A DNA stretch of 55,775 bases, from NCBI GenBank assembly GCA_902465435.1, contig CABQNH010000010.1, positions 1 to 55,775 on the forward strand. The letters are read 5' to 3'. Under the pieces are notes generated by a model. The model made no database searches. It saw only the letters and a program-made list of their open reading frames with translations, and had not been told where the DNA came from. The translations under genes and the position numbers were made by a program. This document shows positions 16,276 through 24,896 of this stretch, one piece after another. Origin of the DNA: an uncultured Eubacteriales bacterium. GTDB lineage: Bacteria; Bacillota; Clostridia; Oscillospirales; Oscillospiraceae. Within the stretch, counting starts at the first letter, position 1, and each line of letters opens with the position of its first letter.

Positions 16276-17109
16276 TCACTTTTCTCGCGGTGTCTTTCCA
16301 AACTGCTTCTTATATGCGCGGGAGAATGCGGAATAGTCCTGATAGCCGCAGGCATAGCAGGCGTCCAAAACCGGCATTCCATCAAGCAACTTCTGCCGGG
16401 CAAGCAGCAGGCGCTTTTCCGTCAGATATCCATGCAGTGTAAAGCCGGTTTCCTGCTTGAAGCGCCGCATGAGGTGATATTTGCTCGTGTAGAATTCACG
16501 CGCCAGGTCGTCCGCCGAGATTGGCTCCGTCAAATGCCGATTCAGATATTGCAGTACACGCACGATTTTCTCGTCGCAGTCCGCTTGGGAAACATAGCTC
16601 AGTCTGTGGTCGAGCACAGCGCGGTTGAGCGTCACCAAAAGCTGCAAAAACAGCGCGCGCCGCAGCAGTTCCTTTCCAAAGGCGTCCTGCGTCATCGCCG
16701 CCTCCAGCTCACGCACCAGGCGGCGCAGCTGCGCGTCCGCCGTAGACGGCCGCAGCACATAGCTGAGCTTTTCCCGCGATAGCGCAAAGCAGGACGAAAG
16801 GTCGCACGAGAGTGTGCTCTCCCGCTGCAAATATTCCGGCGCAATGTAGAGAATCACGCGCTCATAGGGCAGATTTTCCTCAATCTCCGGCCGGTGAATG
16901 CAGCCGCGCCCGATCAGCACCACGTCGCCCGGGAACAGATCATAGCGCTTTCCCTCGATTGCATACGCGCCGCGCCCGGAAAGAAACAAAATGAGCTTAT
17001 GGAATTCGTGATAATGCCAATCGACACGCTCCATGGCAACGTCCTGCAAATGGAACAAGCGGAAATCCTCAAAAAGATATCCGCGCTTTTCATAGCCGTT
17101 CAGATCCAT
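16276..17109 (-). CDS. AraC-family transcriptional regulator with cupin sensor domain
   Basis: This 277-residue regulator has an N-terminal cupin-type sensor (residues 20-120), with WHYHEFHKLILFLSGRGAY and LFPGDVVLIGRGCIHRPEI. Two helix-turn-helix motifs lie at the C-terminus: ISADDLAREFYTSKYHLMRRFKQETG, and VLDACYACGYQDYSAFSRAYKKQFGKTP. The start at 17109 has GGAGG eight bases upstream. Longer in-frame extensions read through sequence without family similarity. Such proteins usually sense a small sugar or related ligand. No obvious target operon is adjacent. Confidence 0.9.
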   Translation of the reverse strand: MDLNGYEKRGYLFEDFRLFHLQDVAMERVDWHYHEFHKLILFLSGRGAYAIEGKRYDLFPGDVVLIGRGCIHRPEIEENLPYERVILYIAPEYLQRESTLSCDLSSCFALSREKLSYVLRPSTADAQLRRLVRELEAAMTQDAFGKELLRRALFLQLLVTLNRAVLDHRLSYVSQADCDEKIVRVLQYLNRHLTEPISADDLAREFYTSKYHLMRRFKQETGFTLHGYLTEKRLLLARQKLLDGMPVLDACYACGYQDYSAFSRAYKKQFGKTPREK

Positions 17110-17438
17110 GGGCATCACCTCCACAGCATTTGCAAGGGGCTCTTCAATGCAATCCGCATATGCAGACAGCATACATCGTATGTGCAAATGTCTCCGCATT
17201 CCATGCGGCGCGTCAGACGCGGATTCCATACAACGTATCAAACCACTTCTGTATTTTAGTATATCACATTTCCCGCAAAAAAGGAAGCCGCCGTGTCCCA
17301 TTCTCAGAAAAACCGATTCTTATCCTCGGATGCTCGGTCTTTCTTTCGTTCTCCCCTCATTGCCGGCCGTGCTATGCACCCCTTCTCCCCGAAAATTGCA
17401 GCAATTGTGTCCGCGCACCACACGCAGAAAACGACGCG
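17110..17438 (-). other. AraC upstream region with short dyads
   Basis: The region has two small dyads upstream of the AraC start: CATAC-N3-GTATG (17170-17182) and CCGCAT-TCC-ATGCGG (17194-17208). A TATACT -10 on the minus strand (17258-17263) lacks a good -35. The dyads could be autoregulatory sites or leader hairpins. I see no gene here. Confidence 0.4.
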
Positions 17439-17474
17439 TACCGCAGAAGCGGCCCAAAAGCACGCCCTGCGGTA
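17439..17474 (-). terminator. Terminator after queH
   Basis: TACCGCAG and CTGCGGTA form an 8 bp stem with a long loop containing further short pairing. The minus strand continues into CGCGTCGTTTT. It lies nine bases after the queH stop. Confidence 0.5.
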
Positions 17475-17482
17475 CAACACGC

Positions 17483-18028
17483 CTACGGTATGATCTTACT
17501 TGCCTTGCGGTAACGCTCCTCCTCGGAGAAAACACAGCCGCAATATTTCTGCATATAAAAGCCAAGCTCCCGCGCACGCTCCTGCCCGGCCTTAAAATAC
17601 GGGCGAAAATCCCGATAGAGGAAGCGAACGTGATATGCATCCGCCGCCCGCTCCGCGACCTCGCGCATCAGCTCGTGATTCTGGTATGGGCTGATAAACA
17701 GCGACGAGGTAAACGCATCATAGCCGTTCGCGGCAGTGTAATCCGCCGCGGCAAACAGTCGCATCTCATAGCACTTGACACAGCGATGCGCAATATCCTC
17801 CGCAACCGCGCGAACAAAGGGACGCAGCGCATATTCATCCCTTAGGACCAGCGGCAGCGCAATGGTTGCGGCATACTCCTGCAGGCAATTTCTGCGGCTT
17901 CGATATTCCGTGAATGGGTGAATGTTCGGGTTATACCAGAAGCCGGTCACCGTCTCTCCCTCCTGCCGCAGCACGTCAATGCACTGGTTGGCGCACGGCG
18001 CGCAGCAGATATGCAGCAGCGTATTCAT
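17483..18028 (-). CDS. queH: Epoxyqueuosine reductase QueH
   Basis: QueH reduces epoxyqueuosine to queuosine in tRNA, the last step of queuosine synthesis, in bacteria lacking QueG. The 181-residue product shows the family pattern: LLHICCAPCANQC at the N-terminus (adjacent Cys pair and CxxxC), FWYNPNIHPFTEY, an HRCVKCYEMR motif, TSSLFISPYQNHELM, and YCGCVFSEEER at the C-terminus. These cysteines bind an iron-sulfur cluster and a second metal in characterised QueH. It follows the GatD-like gene by 18 bases with a GGGGG site seven bases before its ATG. It is probably the last gene of the murT-like operon, though functionally unrelated. Confidence 0.93.
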   Translation of the reverse strand: MNTLLHICCAPCANQCIDVLRQEGETVTGFWYNPNIHPFTEYRSRRNCLQEYAATIALPLVLRDEYALRPFVRAVAEDIAHRCVKCYEMRLFAAADYTAANGYDAFTSSLFISPYQNHELMREVAERAADAYHVRFLYRDFRPYFKAGQERARELGFYMQKYCGCVFSEEERYRKASKIIP

Positions 18029-18046
18029 CCAAATGCCCCCGTTTCC

Positions 18047-18781
18047 TCAGCGAATCTTTCCGTCAAACGGCGGCTTGCTCGCAGTAAAGCGCAGGCAGGA
18101 ATCAAACGAACGGGATTCGAGCGTATTCGGGCGCTTCTGCACAACGCCCAGCTTTTGCAGACAGATGTCCTTCACAAGCGCCTCCGTCCACCACGGATTC
18201 TTGACAAACACGGGGCCAAGGCAATTGGTATACAGGAGATTGCGGCAGCGCGCACCCTCTGCGCCGCTTCCGTCGTTCCCGCGTCCGTAGATCGTCTGAC
18301 CCAGCGGATCGGCCGCATGGACATCCAGCATTTGGATTTGCGAACCGAAAATCTCCTGCTTGCTGTCATTCAGGCGGAAATGGATATCGTCGCCCCAGAC
18401 ATAGCGGCGTTCCTCGGAGGTCATTTCAAGCAGACCGAGTCCATCCCAGGTCGAGCCGTCCTCCCGCGTAACGCGGCCGCCAAACAATGCGCCCGTCGTC
18501 CCGACTGCAACGGCATAGCCGCCGCGCTCCAGATACGCCTCGAGCGCCTTGCGCTGCTTTTCCAGCGCGGGCTTCAGAAAGCCCAGCGTTTTCAGTTCGC
18601 CCGGCAGAAACAGGCAAAGATCCAGCTCCGCAAAGGGAATCGTCTCATCGAAATCGTCGATGCGGCGCACCTGCACCTCCACGCCCAAATTCTCTCCGGC
18701 GCGCTGGAACGCCTGTACACTGCCGCGCTCTCCATGCAAATTCAAAAGATCCGGGTACATCCAGCCCAGCCGCAAAACCAT
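18047..18781 (-). CDS. GatD-like glutamine amidotransferase lacking catalytic Cys and His
   Basis: The 244-residue protein aligns with GatD, the glutaminase partner of MurT that supplies ammonia to amidate lipid II. The N-terminus WMYPDLLNLHGERGSV and the DGLGLLEMTSEERRYVWGD block are GatD-like. The nucleophile motif (ICGGYQ in Staphylococcus GatD) is replaced by AVGTTGALFG, putting Val93 at the Cys position. The YLHGP motif is TNCLGP, putting Leu188 at the catalytic His. The GGGSDREQ loop is absent. The start at 18781 lies one base after the MurT stop; an upstream TTG is possible. It is expected to be unable to hydrolyse glutamine in the usual way. Comparison is from memory of the family. 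Confidence 0.8.
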   Translation of the reverse strand: MVLRLGWMYPDLLNLHGERGSVQAFQRAGENLGVEVQVRRIDDFDETIPFAELDLCLFLPGELKTLGFLKPALEKQRKALEAYLERGGYAVAVGTTGALFGGRVTREDGSTWDGLGLLEMTSEERRYVWGDDIHFRLNDSKQEIFGSQIQMLDVHAADPLGQTIYGRGNDGSGAEGARCRNLLYTNCLGPVFVKNPWWTEALVKDICLQKLGVVQKRPNTLESRSFDSCLRFTASKPPFDGKIR

Positions 18782-18782
18782 C

Positions 18783-20144
18783 TTATCCGTTGTGATCGCC
18801 CCCCTGTGCAAAATAATGCTTCATCTGCTTGTAGGGCTTCATGCCCGTCAGGAAATAAATATTGTCGGTTTCGGTCTTGTCCAGCTCTTTCAGGATGGTC
18901 GGGATATCCTCCGTGTCCAAAACCGTGATTTTGTCCTCCGGCGCGCCGGCATAGCGCAGACGATTCGCCGTATCATAGCAGACGGTCGTGGAGAATACGA
19001 CATAGCGCTCCACGTCGGTCTGCGCGATCGGCCGGAAATTACAGTCAAAGAAATAGAAGCTGTTGGAGTAATACGGCAGGAAATCCTTGACCTCGTACAT
19101 TCCCAGGAAGACAGCCTTTCGGCTCTTGTCCTCCGCGATCGTATCCAGCGCGGATTGCAGCGTCTCCGGGTTTTCCTGCTTCATACGCAGATAGTGGATC
19201 TCCTTCCCGTGATAAGTAAGCACCTCGCGGCGTTCCGCCGGGTTTTCAAAGGTGGCAAATCCATTCATAATCTGCTCGTCCGAAAGGCCGAAGCGGCGGC
19301 AAATCGCAATGCACATGGCATAGTTATAGAAATAGAAGGGATTGGCGTAGGTCACATGATAGCGCTTGCCGTCGCAGGTAAACTGCTTGCCTGCAAAATC
19401 CACCTGCTCAGCTAAAATATCCGCCTGCGGCGCAGAGCGATGCGCGCAGCGGGTGCAGTGGAAGGTTCCGATGCTGGCAAGATTATAGCGCTCATAGGCG
19501 ATCGGATGGCCGCATTTCGGGCACGGCAGCGTCACCGTGTCAAAGTCATGATTCTCATAGGTTTTCTCATTGGGCGCGACGCTGAAATACACGCTGCCTC
19601 CGGCGCAGTCCTCCAGCGCTTTGCTGCGCGGCTCTTCGTTGTTGAGATAGAGCGTCATGTCCTTGCCAATTGCGGTCTGGAACTTTCTTAAGATAAAGTC
19701 CGGGTCGCCGTTGCGCTGCACCTGATCCTTCTGCAGATTGGTAATGCCCATATGGTGCGCAGGCAGCACCTTGCGGATCGCGGGCAGGCTTCTCTCGTCG
19801 ATCTCCAGCACAAGGTATTCCTTGTTCAGTCTTCCGCCAAGTGTGGAATTTTTGATCAGCGTAGTTGCAACGCCGGGCATCATATTGGCGCCCTCAACGT
19901 TGCAGGCCACCGTCTTCCCGGCCGACCGCAGCGTGTGCGCCACAAGATTCGTCGTGGTGGATTTGCCGTTTGTGCCGGTGATGAACACGGTCTTGTCGTA
20001 ATCGATTCCTTTAAAGTGACGAACGATATCCGGCATGAGCTTTACAGCAATTTTGCCGGAGTAGTTGCTGCCGCGCTTCCGGTCGATCAGATTCACCAGA
20101 ATGGCAATCAGCTTGGAAATCCAAAGGGTCAAAATAAATTTCAT
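18783..20144 (-). CDS. MurT-like Mur ligase family protein
   Basis: This 453-residue protein resembles MurT, the lipid II isoglutaminyl synthase ligase subunit. An N-terminal membrane-proximal helix precedes the ATP loop GTNGKSTTT (residues 57-65). The EIDERSLP and ITNLQKDQVQRNGD blocks correspond to the usual EVDE and DQLDRYGE motifs but are altered. A zinc ribbon of Cys208, Cys211, Cys230 and Cys233 sits in the middle domain, as in MurT. The C-terminal DUF1727-like domain has FFDCNF with Asp367, possibly the catalytic acid, but lacks the usual NPAG motif. It is followed directly by the GatD-like gene. It is either a divergent MurT or a ligase with another substrate. Confidence 0.82.
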   Translation of the reverse strand: MKFILTLWISKLIAILVNLIDRKRGSNYSGKIAVKLMPDIVRHFKGIDYDKTVFITGTNGKSTTTNLVAHTLRSAGKTVACNVEGANMMPGVATTLIKNSTLGGRLNKEYLVLEIDERSLPAIRKVLPAHHMGITNLQKDQVQRNGDPDFILRKFQTAIGKDMTLYLNNEEPRSKALEDCAGGSVYFSVAPNEKTYENHDFDTVTLPCPKCGHPIAYERYNLASIGTFHCTRCAHRSAPQADILAEQVDFAGKQFTCDGKRYHVTYANPFYFYNYAMCIAICRRFGLSDEQIMNGFATFENPAERREVLTYHGKEIHYLRMKQENPETLQSALDTIAEDKSRKAVFLGMYEVKDFLPYYSNSFYFFDCNFRPIAQTDVERYVVFSTTVCYDTANRLRYAGAPEDKITVLDTEDIPTILKELDKTETDNIYFLTGMKPYKQMKHYFAQGGDHNG

Positions 20145-20369
20145 CGCGTTTCTTGCGCCTCCCCATTTCAGGAAGCTCTAACCGCTGCCTGCAAAAGCGA
20201 ACGGCATGCCGTTCCGCCGGAATGCCGAATAGATCGTACCGGCACTGCAAATGCGTTTTCGGCTTTTGGCGCCGACGCATTGCCGAAAACGCCTCGTAGT
20301 CCACCGCAGCTGCTGCGTTCAGAGCTTCCTTCGTTCATTCTCCCTGCCGCTATGGCACGTTGAATGAAT

Positions 20370-20398
20370 ATTATAACGTAGCAAATGCAAAATTGCAA
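20370..20398 (-). promoter_or_regulatory. SigA-type promoter for murT-like operon
   Basis: Minus-strand -35 TTGCAA (20393-20398), 17-base spacer and perfect -10 TATAAT (20370-20375). It gives an untranslated leader of about 215 bases before the murT-like start, in which I see no clear known RNA. Confidence 0.8.
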
Positions 20399-20410
20399 GC
20401 AAAAATCACG

Positions 20411-20445
20411 AAAAAGCACTTTTTGCAGACCGAATTGTGCTTTTT
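20411..20445 (-). terminator. A/T stem hairpin downstream of glgP
   Basis: AAAAAGCAC and GTGCTTTTT form a 9 bp stem with a 17-base loop. On the minus strand it follows the 20453-20490 hairpin, so the two act in series at the end of glgP. Confidence 0.5.
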
Positions 20446-20452
20446 CAAAGAA

Positions 20453-20490
20453 AGCGCGCATCTGCCCCCGAGCTGTGAGAGATGCGCGCT
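20453..20490 (-). terminator. Terminator for glgP
   Basis: AGCGCGCATCT pairs with AGATGCGCGCT (11 bp). The minus strand continues into TTCTTTG. It lies about 250 bases after the glgP stop, with the degraded repeat between. Confidence 0.6.
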
Positions 20491-20643
20491 GTTTCTTATA
20501 CGATTGTTAGAACATGATCCAACCAGTTCCGAACTATTTGGATCCGCTGGATCCGTCGGCCGGAATCTGCATCCGACGCGCCGCATGAGCTGTGGAGATG
20601 TTCTTATGCACAATATGGAGCCATGCCAAGCCCTTTGGGCTGG

Positions 20644-20720
20644 CAGACTGCCAATAAAGTCCGGACAATCAAACGATGCAACCATTTGATTGCAGTTCCG
20701 TAGTATCCTTCGGAACCGAA
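20644..20720 (+). repeat. Degraded copy of the 220 bp element
   Basis: CAGACTGCCAATAAAGTCCG (20644-20663) differs at one base from the element terminus at 48033. Next comes an AATCAAA/TTTGATT hairpin that occupies the place of the element's first internal hairpin, then GTTCCG/CGGAAC. The rest is unrecognisable. A small AGCCCTTTGGGCT hairpin abuts its left end, repeating the element-beside-hairpin arrangement. Confidence 0.6.
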
Positions 20721-20737
20721 GCGCAGGCCATTCTCCG

Positions 20738-23068
20738 TTACTTGCCCGGCTTCAGCTGCCAAATCTGCTCGGCATACTGACAGATTGTGCGATCCGCAGA
20801 GAATTTTCCTGCCGAAGCCACGTTTTCAAGGCATTTCCGGCCAAATTCGATCCGCTTCTGCGTATCGCGAATGGCGCGCAGCTTCGTCTCCTTATAGGAA
20901 GCGTAGTCAAGGAACAGGAAGTAATGATCCGGCTTATGCCAGCTTGCGCCGTCCAGAAGCGCCGTATACAGCTCCTTCTGCGCATCATCCGTCGGCACGG
21001 TGCCGTCAATCAGCGTATCCACCGCGCGGCGGAGGTTGGCATTCGCCTCATAGTAATCACGAGCACAGTAATGGTCGCGAATCTGCTCGATTTCCTGCAC
21101 GCTGGCGCCGAACACATAGTTGTTTTCCGCACCGGCCTGCTCCACGATTTCCACGTTTGCGCCGTCGAGCGTGCCGAGCGTCACCGCGCCGTTGAGCATC
21201 AGCTTCATGTTGCCGGTGCCGGAGGCCTCCGTGCCTGCAGGCGAGATCTGCTCCGAAATATCCGCCGCCGGAATAATATGCTCTGCGTAAGAGCAATTAT
21301 AGTTCTGCACAAAGACGACCTTCATTCGATCCTGCACGTCGGGATCGCTGTTGATTTTCTTGGCGATTCGGTTGATATAGCGAATAATCGCCTTGGCGCG
21401 CGCATAGCCCGGCGCGGCCTTTGCGCCGAACAGGAAGAGCGTGGGCGGGAAGTCCGTCAGGCTCCCGTCCTTGATCGACAGATAAATATCCATGATGCAC
21501 AGGGCATTGAGAAGCTGGCGCTTATATTCATGAAGACGCTTGACCTGCACATCAAAGACAAAGTCGGGACTGACCGCAACGCCCTCCTGCTCTTCCAGCA
21601 AGATGGCAAGCTGCCGCTTTTTCTCCAGCTTGACGGCGTTGAAGCATTCGGCAAGCGCATCGTCGATCTTCGGCTTCATCTGCGCGAGAAGCTCCAGATG
21701 CTCTAAGAAATCGCCCGAAACCTGCTCCCGCAGCAGCGCTGTCAGCTCCGGATTGCAAAGACCGAGCCAGCGGCGCGGCGTAATGCCGTTCGTCATATTG
21801 AGGAAGCGCTCGGGATAGACCGCATACCATTCTTTAAATACGTCGCGCTTTAGAAGCTCCGTATGAATCTGCGCCACGCCGTTGACATAGCTTGCGCAAT
21901 AGACCGAAAGATTTGCCATATGCGCCGTGCCGTCCCGCACGATAAACAGGCCGGGATGCTCACGTTTGCAGCGCTCATCGATTTTCAGAATGATTTCCAC
22001 AATGGCGGGAACCACGGAACGCAGCAGCTCCAGATCCCACTTCTCCAGTGCCTCCTGCATGACCGTGTGGTTCGTATAGCGGAAGGTGCGGCGCGTAATG
22101 TCAAACGCCGTTTCAAAATCCAGCCCTTCCTTTTGCAGCAGACGGATCAGCTCCGGAATCGACATTGCCGGATGTGTATCATTGAGCTGCACCGCGCAGA
22201 AGTCCGCAAAGCGGGAAAGATCCGCGCCATGGGCGTTGTGATAGGCCCACAGGATATCCTGCAGGGAGGCCGACGAAAGTACATACTGCTGCTTGATGCG
22301 CAGCTGCTTTCCCTCATAGGTCGAGTCATTGGGGTAAAGCACACGGGTAATATCCTCGGCGCGGTTTTTCTCCATCAGCGCGCGCTCATAGTCCTGATCG
22401 TTAAAGGCGTCGAAGTCCAGCTCCTGCTCCGCCTCGCACTGCCACAAACGCAGCGTGCCGATCTCGTTTGTGTGATAGCCAATGACCGGCATATCATACG
22501 GCACACAAAGTACGGTGTGCTCCGGGAACTCCACCTTGACGGTATGCGTGTAGCGGCGATAGCTCCAGGGGTCGCCGAATTTGCTCCAATCGTCGCTCAA
22601 CTCCCGCTGCGAGCCCTCCTCATCAAACTTCTGCTTGAACAGACCGAAGCGGTAACGAAGACCGTAGCCGGTCAGCGGGATCTCCTTTGTCGCGGCCGCG
22701 TCCAGGAAGCAGGCCGCTAGCCGTCCCAGGCCGCCGTTGCCCAGCGCCGCGTCCTCAATCTCCTCCAGAATGGACAGATCGCAACCCTTCTCCGCAAAGG
22801 CCTCCTTCATTTCGTCCAAAATTCCGAGATTAAACAGGTTGGAATAAACCATGCGGCCAATCAGATACTCTGCGGAAAAGTAGAATGCCTTGCGATTCGG
22901 CTCGCGGCGCTTCTTACTCTGCGTCCAGTTTTCCGAAATGGCCATCATCACGCTCTGCGCAAGGGCGTCATGGAGCTGCGGGGCGCTGGCCTCGTTCAGC
23001 TTGACGTCGTGGGTATATCGGAGCAGAGACTGCGTCCATTTTACGATCCATTTGGTGTCGATATTCAT
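20738..23068 (-). CDS. glgP: Glycogen/maltodextrin phosphorylase
   Basis: This 776-residue PLP enzyme releases glucose-1-phosphate from alpha-1,4-glucans. It has FYFSAEYLIGRMVYSNL near the N-terminus, DAALGNGGLGRLAACFLDA, GYGLRYRFGLFKQ, the VQLNDTHPAMSIPELIR block and MTNGITPRRWL. The C-terminal TEASGTGNMKLMLNGAVTLGT block carries the PLP-binding lysine. The start at 23068 (MNIDTKW) has AAAGGAA upstream; the longer frame upstream lacks family similarity. It is the last gene of a minus-strand alpha-glucan locus and lies 285 bases after malQ. A substrate preference for glycogen or maltodextrin is not resolvable from sequence. Confidence 0.95.
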   Translation of the reverse strand: MNIDTKWIVKWTQSLLRYTHDVKLNEASAPQLHDALAQSVMMAISENWTQSKKRREPNRKAFYFSAEYLIGRMVYSNLFNLGILDEMKEAFAEKGCDLSILEEIEDAALGNGGLGRLAACFLDAAATKEIPLTGYGLRYRFGLFKQKFDEEGSQRELSDDWSKFGDPWSYRRYTHTVKVEFPEHTVLCVPYDMPVIGYHTNEIGTLRLWQCEAEQELDFDAFNDQDYERALMEKNRAEDITRVLYPNDSTYEGKQLRIKQQYVLSSASLQDILWAYHNAHGADLSRFADFCAVQLNDTHPAMSIPELIRLLQKEGLDFETAFDITRRTFRYTNHTVMQEALEKWDLELLRSVVPAIVEIILKIDERCKREHPGLFIVRDGTAHMANLSVYCASYVNGVAQIHTELLKRDVFKEWYAVYPERFLNMTNGITPRRWLGLCNPELTALLREQVSGDFLEHLELLAQMKPKIDDALAECFNAVKLEKKRQLAILLEEQEGVAVSPDFVFDVQVKRLHEYKRQLLNALCIMDIYLSIKDGSLTDFPPTLFLFGAKAAPGYARAKAIIRYINRIAKKINSDPDVQDRMKVVFVQNYNCSYAEHIIPAADISEQISPAGTEASGTGNMKLMLNGAVTLGTLDGANVEIVEQAGAENNYVFGASVQEIEQIRDHYCARDYYEANANLRRAVDTLIDGTVPTDDAQKELYTALLDGASWHKPDHYFLFLDYASYKETKLRAIRDTQKRIEFGRKCLENVASAGKFSADRTICQYAEQIWQLKPGK

Positions 23069-23353
23069 GCGTGGAAATTCCTTTCTTCCTTTAGATTTTG
23101 CAGGCGCCGTCCTGCCGCAATTCCGGAAATCTCTGATCCCGGCCGCTAAGATCGGCCGCTGGGAATCTATATAAGCCCCCTTGCCTGCTGCGCCTGCGGC
23201 GGTACGGCGCTGCTGCGAAATGCACCGCCTCAAATGCCCATGCGCGCTCTTTGGGCGCAGCTCCCGACGATTCGCCGAGCTGCGCCGTCATTGCGCGCCA
23301 ATGCCGCGCGGCAACTCGGCAAAGCGCCTTTTTGCCGCGCGGTGCATTGTAGT
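23069..23353 (-). other. malQ-glgP intergenic spacer
   Basis: This 285-base GC-rich spacer contains several partial dyads, including CCGCGCGG elements, and a TATATA on the minus strand without a matching -35. An internal promoter or mRNA processing site is possible, but nothing definite can be named. Confidence 0.35.
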
Positions 23354-24856
23354 TTACATTGTTTTCTCCGGCGCTTCGCGGCTGCAGCGGCCGTAAAGCT
23401 CAGTAAGTCTCCGGATCTTTCCGGCCAGCTCGTCCGTCAGCGCGTCCTTTCTCATGCGCCAGACCCAGTTGTCCCCGTCCAGAATACCCGGGCGGTTCAT
23501 CCGCGCAGCGCGCCCCAGCTCCAGATAATCCTGCATCTGTGCGACAAACAGGTTGGCGCAGCTCGCCATGCCGCAGCGGATAACACACCACGGGAAGCTT
23601 TCCTCCTCGTGGTAATTCAAGTACTCCTTCGCGTACTGCAGGTCTTCCTTTGCAAGCGTCTCCTGCCAGGTGACCAGCGTGTCGTTATCGTGCGTCCCGG
23701 TATAGCATACGCAATCCTTCTCATAGGTGTGCGGAAGGTAGTTGCTCGGCTCGCGGGCATCGAAGGCAAATTCCAGCACCTTCATACCGGGGAACCCGGA
23801 GGCCTTCTGCAGCGCTACAACCTCGCGCGTCAGGAAGCCCAGATCCTCCGCAATGAACCGGACATCCGGCAGCGCCTCGTGAATCGCATCAATCAGCTTT
23901 TTGCCGGGGCCAGGCACCCATTCACCGTTTCTTGCCGTCGGCTCTCCGTAAGGAATGGACCAATAGCTCTCCAAGCCGCGGAAATGATCGATCCGGATGA
24001 CATCATACTTGTCGCCGGAAGCACGCAGCCGACGCAGCCACCATTCAAAGCCGTCGCGCTCCATCTTGTCCCAGCGGTACAGCGGATTGCCCCAGAGCTG
24101 TCCGTCCGCAGAGAAGGCGTCCGGCGGGCAGCCGGCAACGCGCTCCGGTCTTCCCTGCTCGTCGAGCTGGAAATTCTCCGGATTCGCCCAAACGTCCGCC
24201 GAATCCAGCGGCACATAAATCGGCACATCGCCAATCAGGCTGACGCCATGCTTATGGGCATAGCGCCGCAGCGCGTTCCACTGCTCAAAAAACTCAAACT
24301 GCAGGAAATAGTGAAACGCGATCTGGTATTTCAGCTTCGCACGGTAAGCGGCAAGCGCCTCCGGCTGCCGCAGACGGATCGGCTCGTCCCACTGCGTCCA
24401 AGGACGGTTATGGAATTCTGCCTTCAGCGCCATGAAAAGCGCATAATCGCTGAGCCAAGCTTGCTCTCTGCTGACAAAGTCCAAGAAATCGCGGTTTGCC
24501 GTCTGAATGAAGCGCTCATAGGCGAGATACAGAAGCGGCAAACGCCGCTCAAAAAGCAGACCAAAATCGACCCGCTCCGGATTGGCGCCCCAATAGGAAG
24601 CAATCTCTTCCTGCTTCAGCAGGCCTTCCTCGACCAGCTTGTCCAAATCGATAAAATAATGATTGCCGGCAAAGGCGGAAAGCGCCTGATAAGGCGAATC
24701 TCCATAGCCCGTCGGATGGATCGGGAGAAGCTGCCAGCAGCTCTGCCCGGCTTTTTTCAAAAAGTCCACATAGCGATAAGCTTCCTTGCCCAACGTTCCG
24801 ATCCCGTATGGCGAGGGCAAGGACGAAATGTGCATAAGAATTCCGCTTTTTCGCAT
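23354..24856 (-). CDS. malQ: 4-alpha-glucanotransferase
   Basis: MalQ disproportionates malto-oligosaccharides, feeding longer chains to phosphorylase and releasing glucose. The 500-residue GH77 protein starts RKSGILMHISSLPSPYGIGTLG and has the LLPIHPTGYGDSPYQ block. The catalytic regions are VIRIDHFRGLESYWSIP (nucleophile Asp), FIAEDLG (acid/base Glu) and YTGTHDNDT (third acidic residue). A GAGGTG ribosome site lies upstream. It sits between the LacI regulator and glgP, and the neighbouring ABC genes fit maltodextrin import and breakdown. Confidence 0.96.
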   Translation of the reverse strand: MRKSGILMHISSLPSPYGIGTLGKEAYRYVDFLKKAGQSCWQLLPIHPTGYGDSPYQALSAFAGNHYFIDLDKLVEEGLLKQEEIASYWGANPERVDFGLLFERRLPLLYLAYERFIQTANRDFLDFVSREQAWLSDYALFMALKAEFHNRPWTQWDEPIRLRQPEALAAYRAKLKYQIAFHYFLQFEFFEQWNALRRYAHKHGVSLIGDVPIYVPLDSADVWANPENFQLDEQGRPERVAGCPPDAFSADGQLWGNPLYRWDKMERDGFEWWLRRLRASGDKYDVIRIDHFRGLESYWSIPYGEPTARNGEWVPGPGKKLIDAIHEALPDVRFIAEDLGFLTREVVALQKASGFPGMKVLEFAFDAREPSNYLPHTYEKDCVCYTGTHDNDTLVTWQETLAKEDLQYAKEYLNYHEEESFPWCVIRCGMASCANLFVAQMQDYLELGRAARMNRPGILDGDNWVWRMRKDALTDELAGKIRRLTELYGRCSREAPEKTM

Positions 24857-24896
24857 TCGAGTACACCTCGTCTTTCTCTATGGTTCAAAACCAGTC

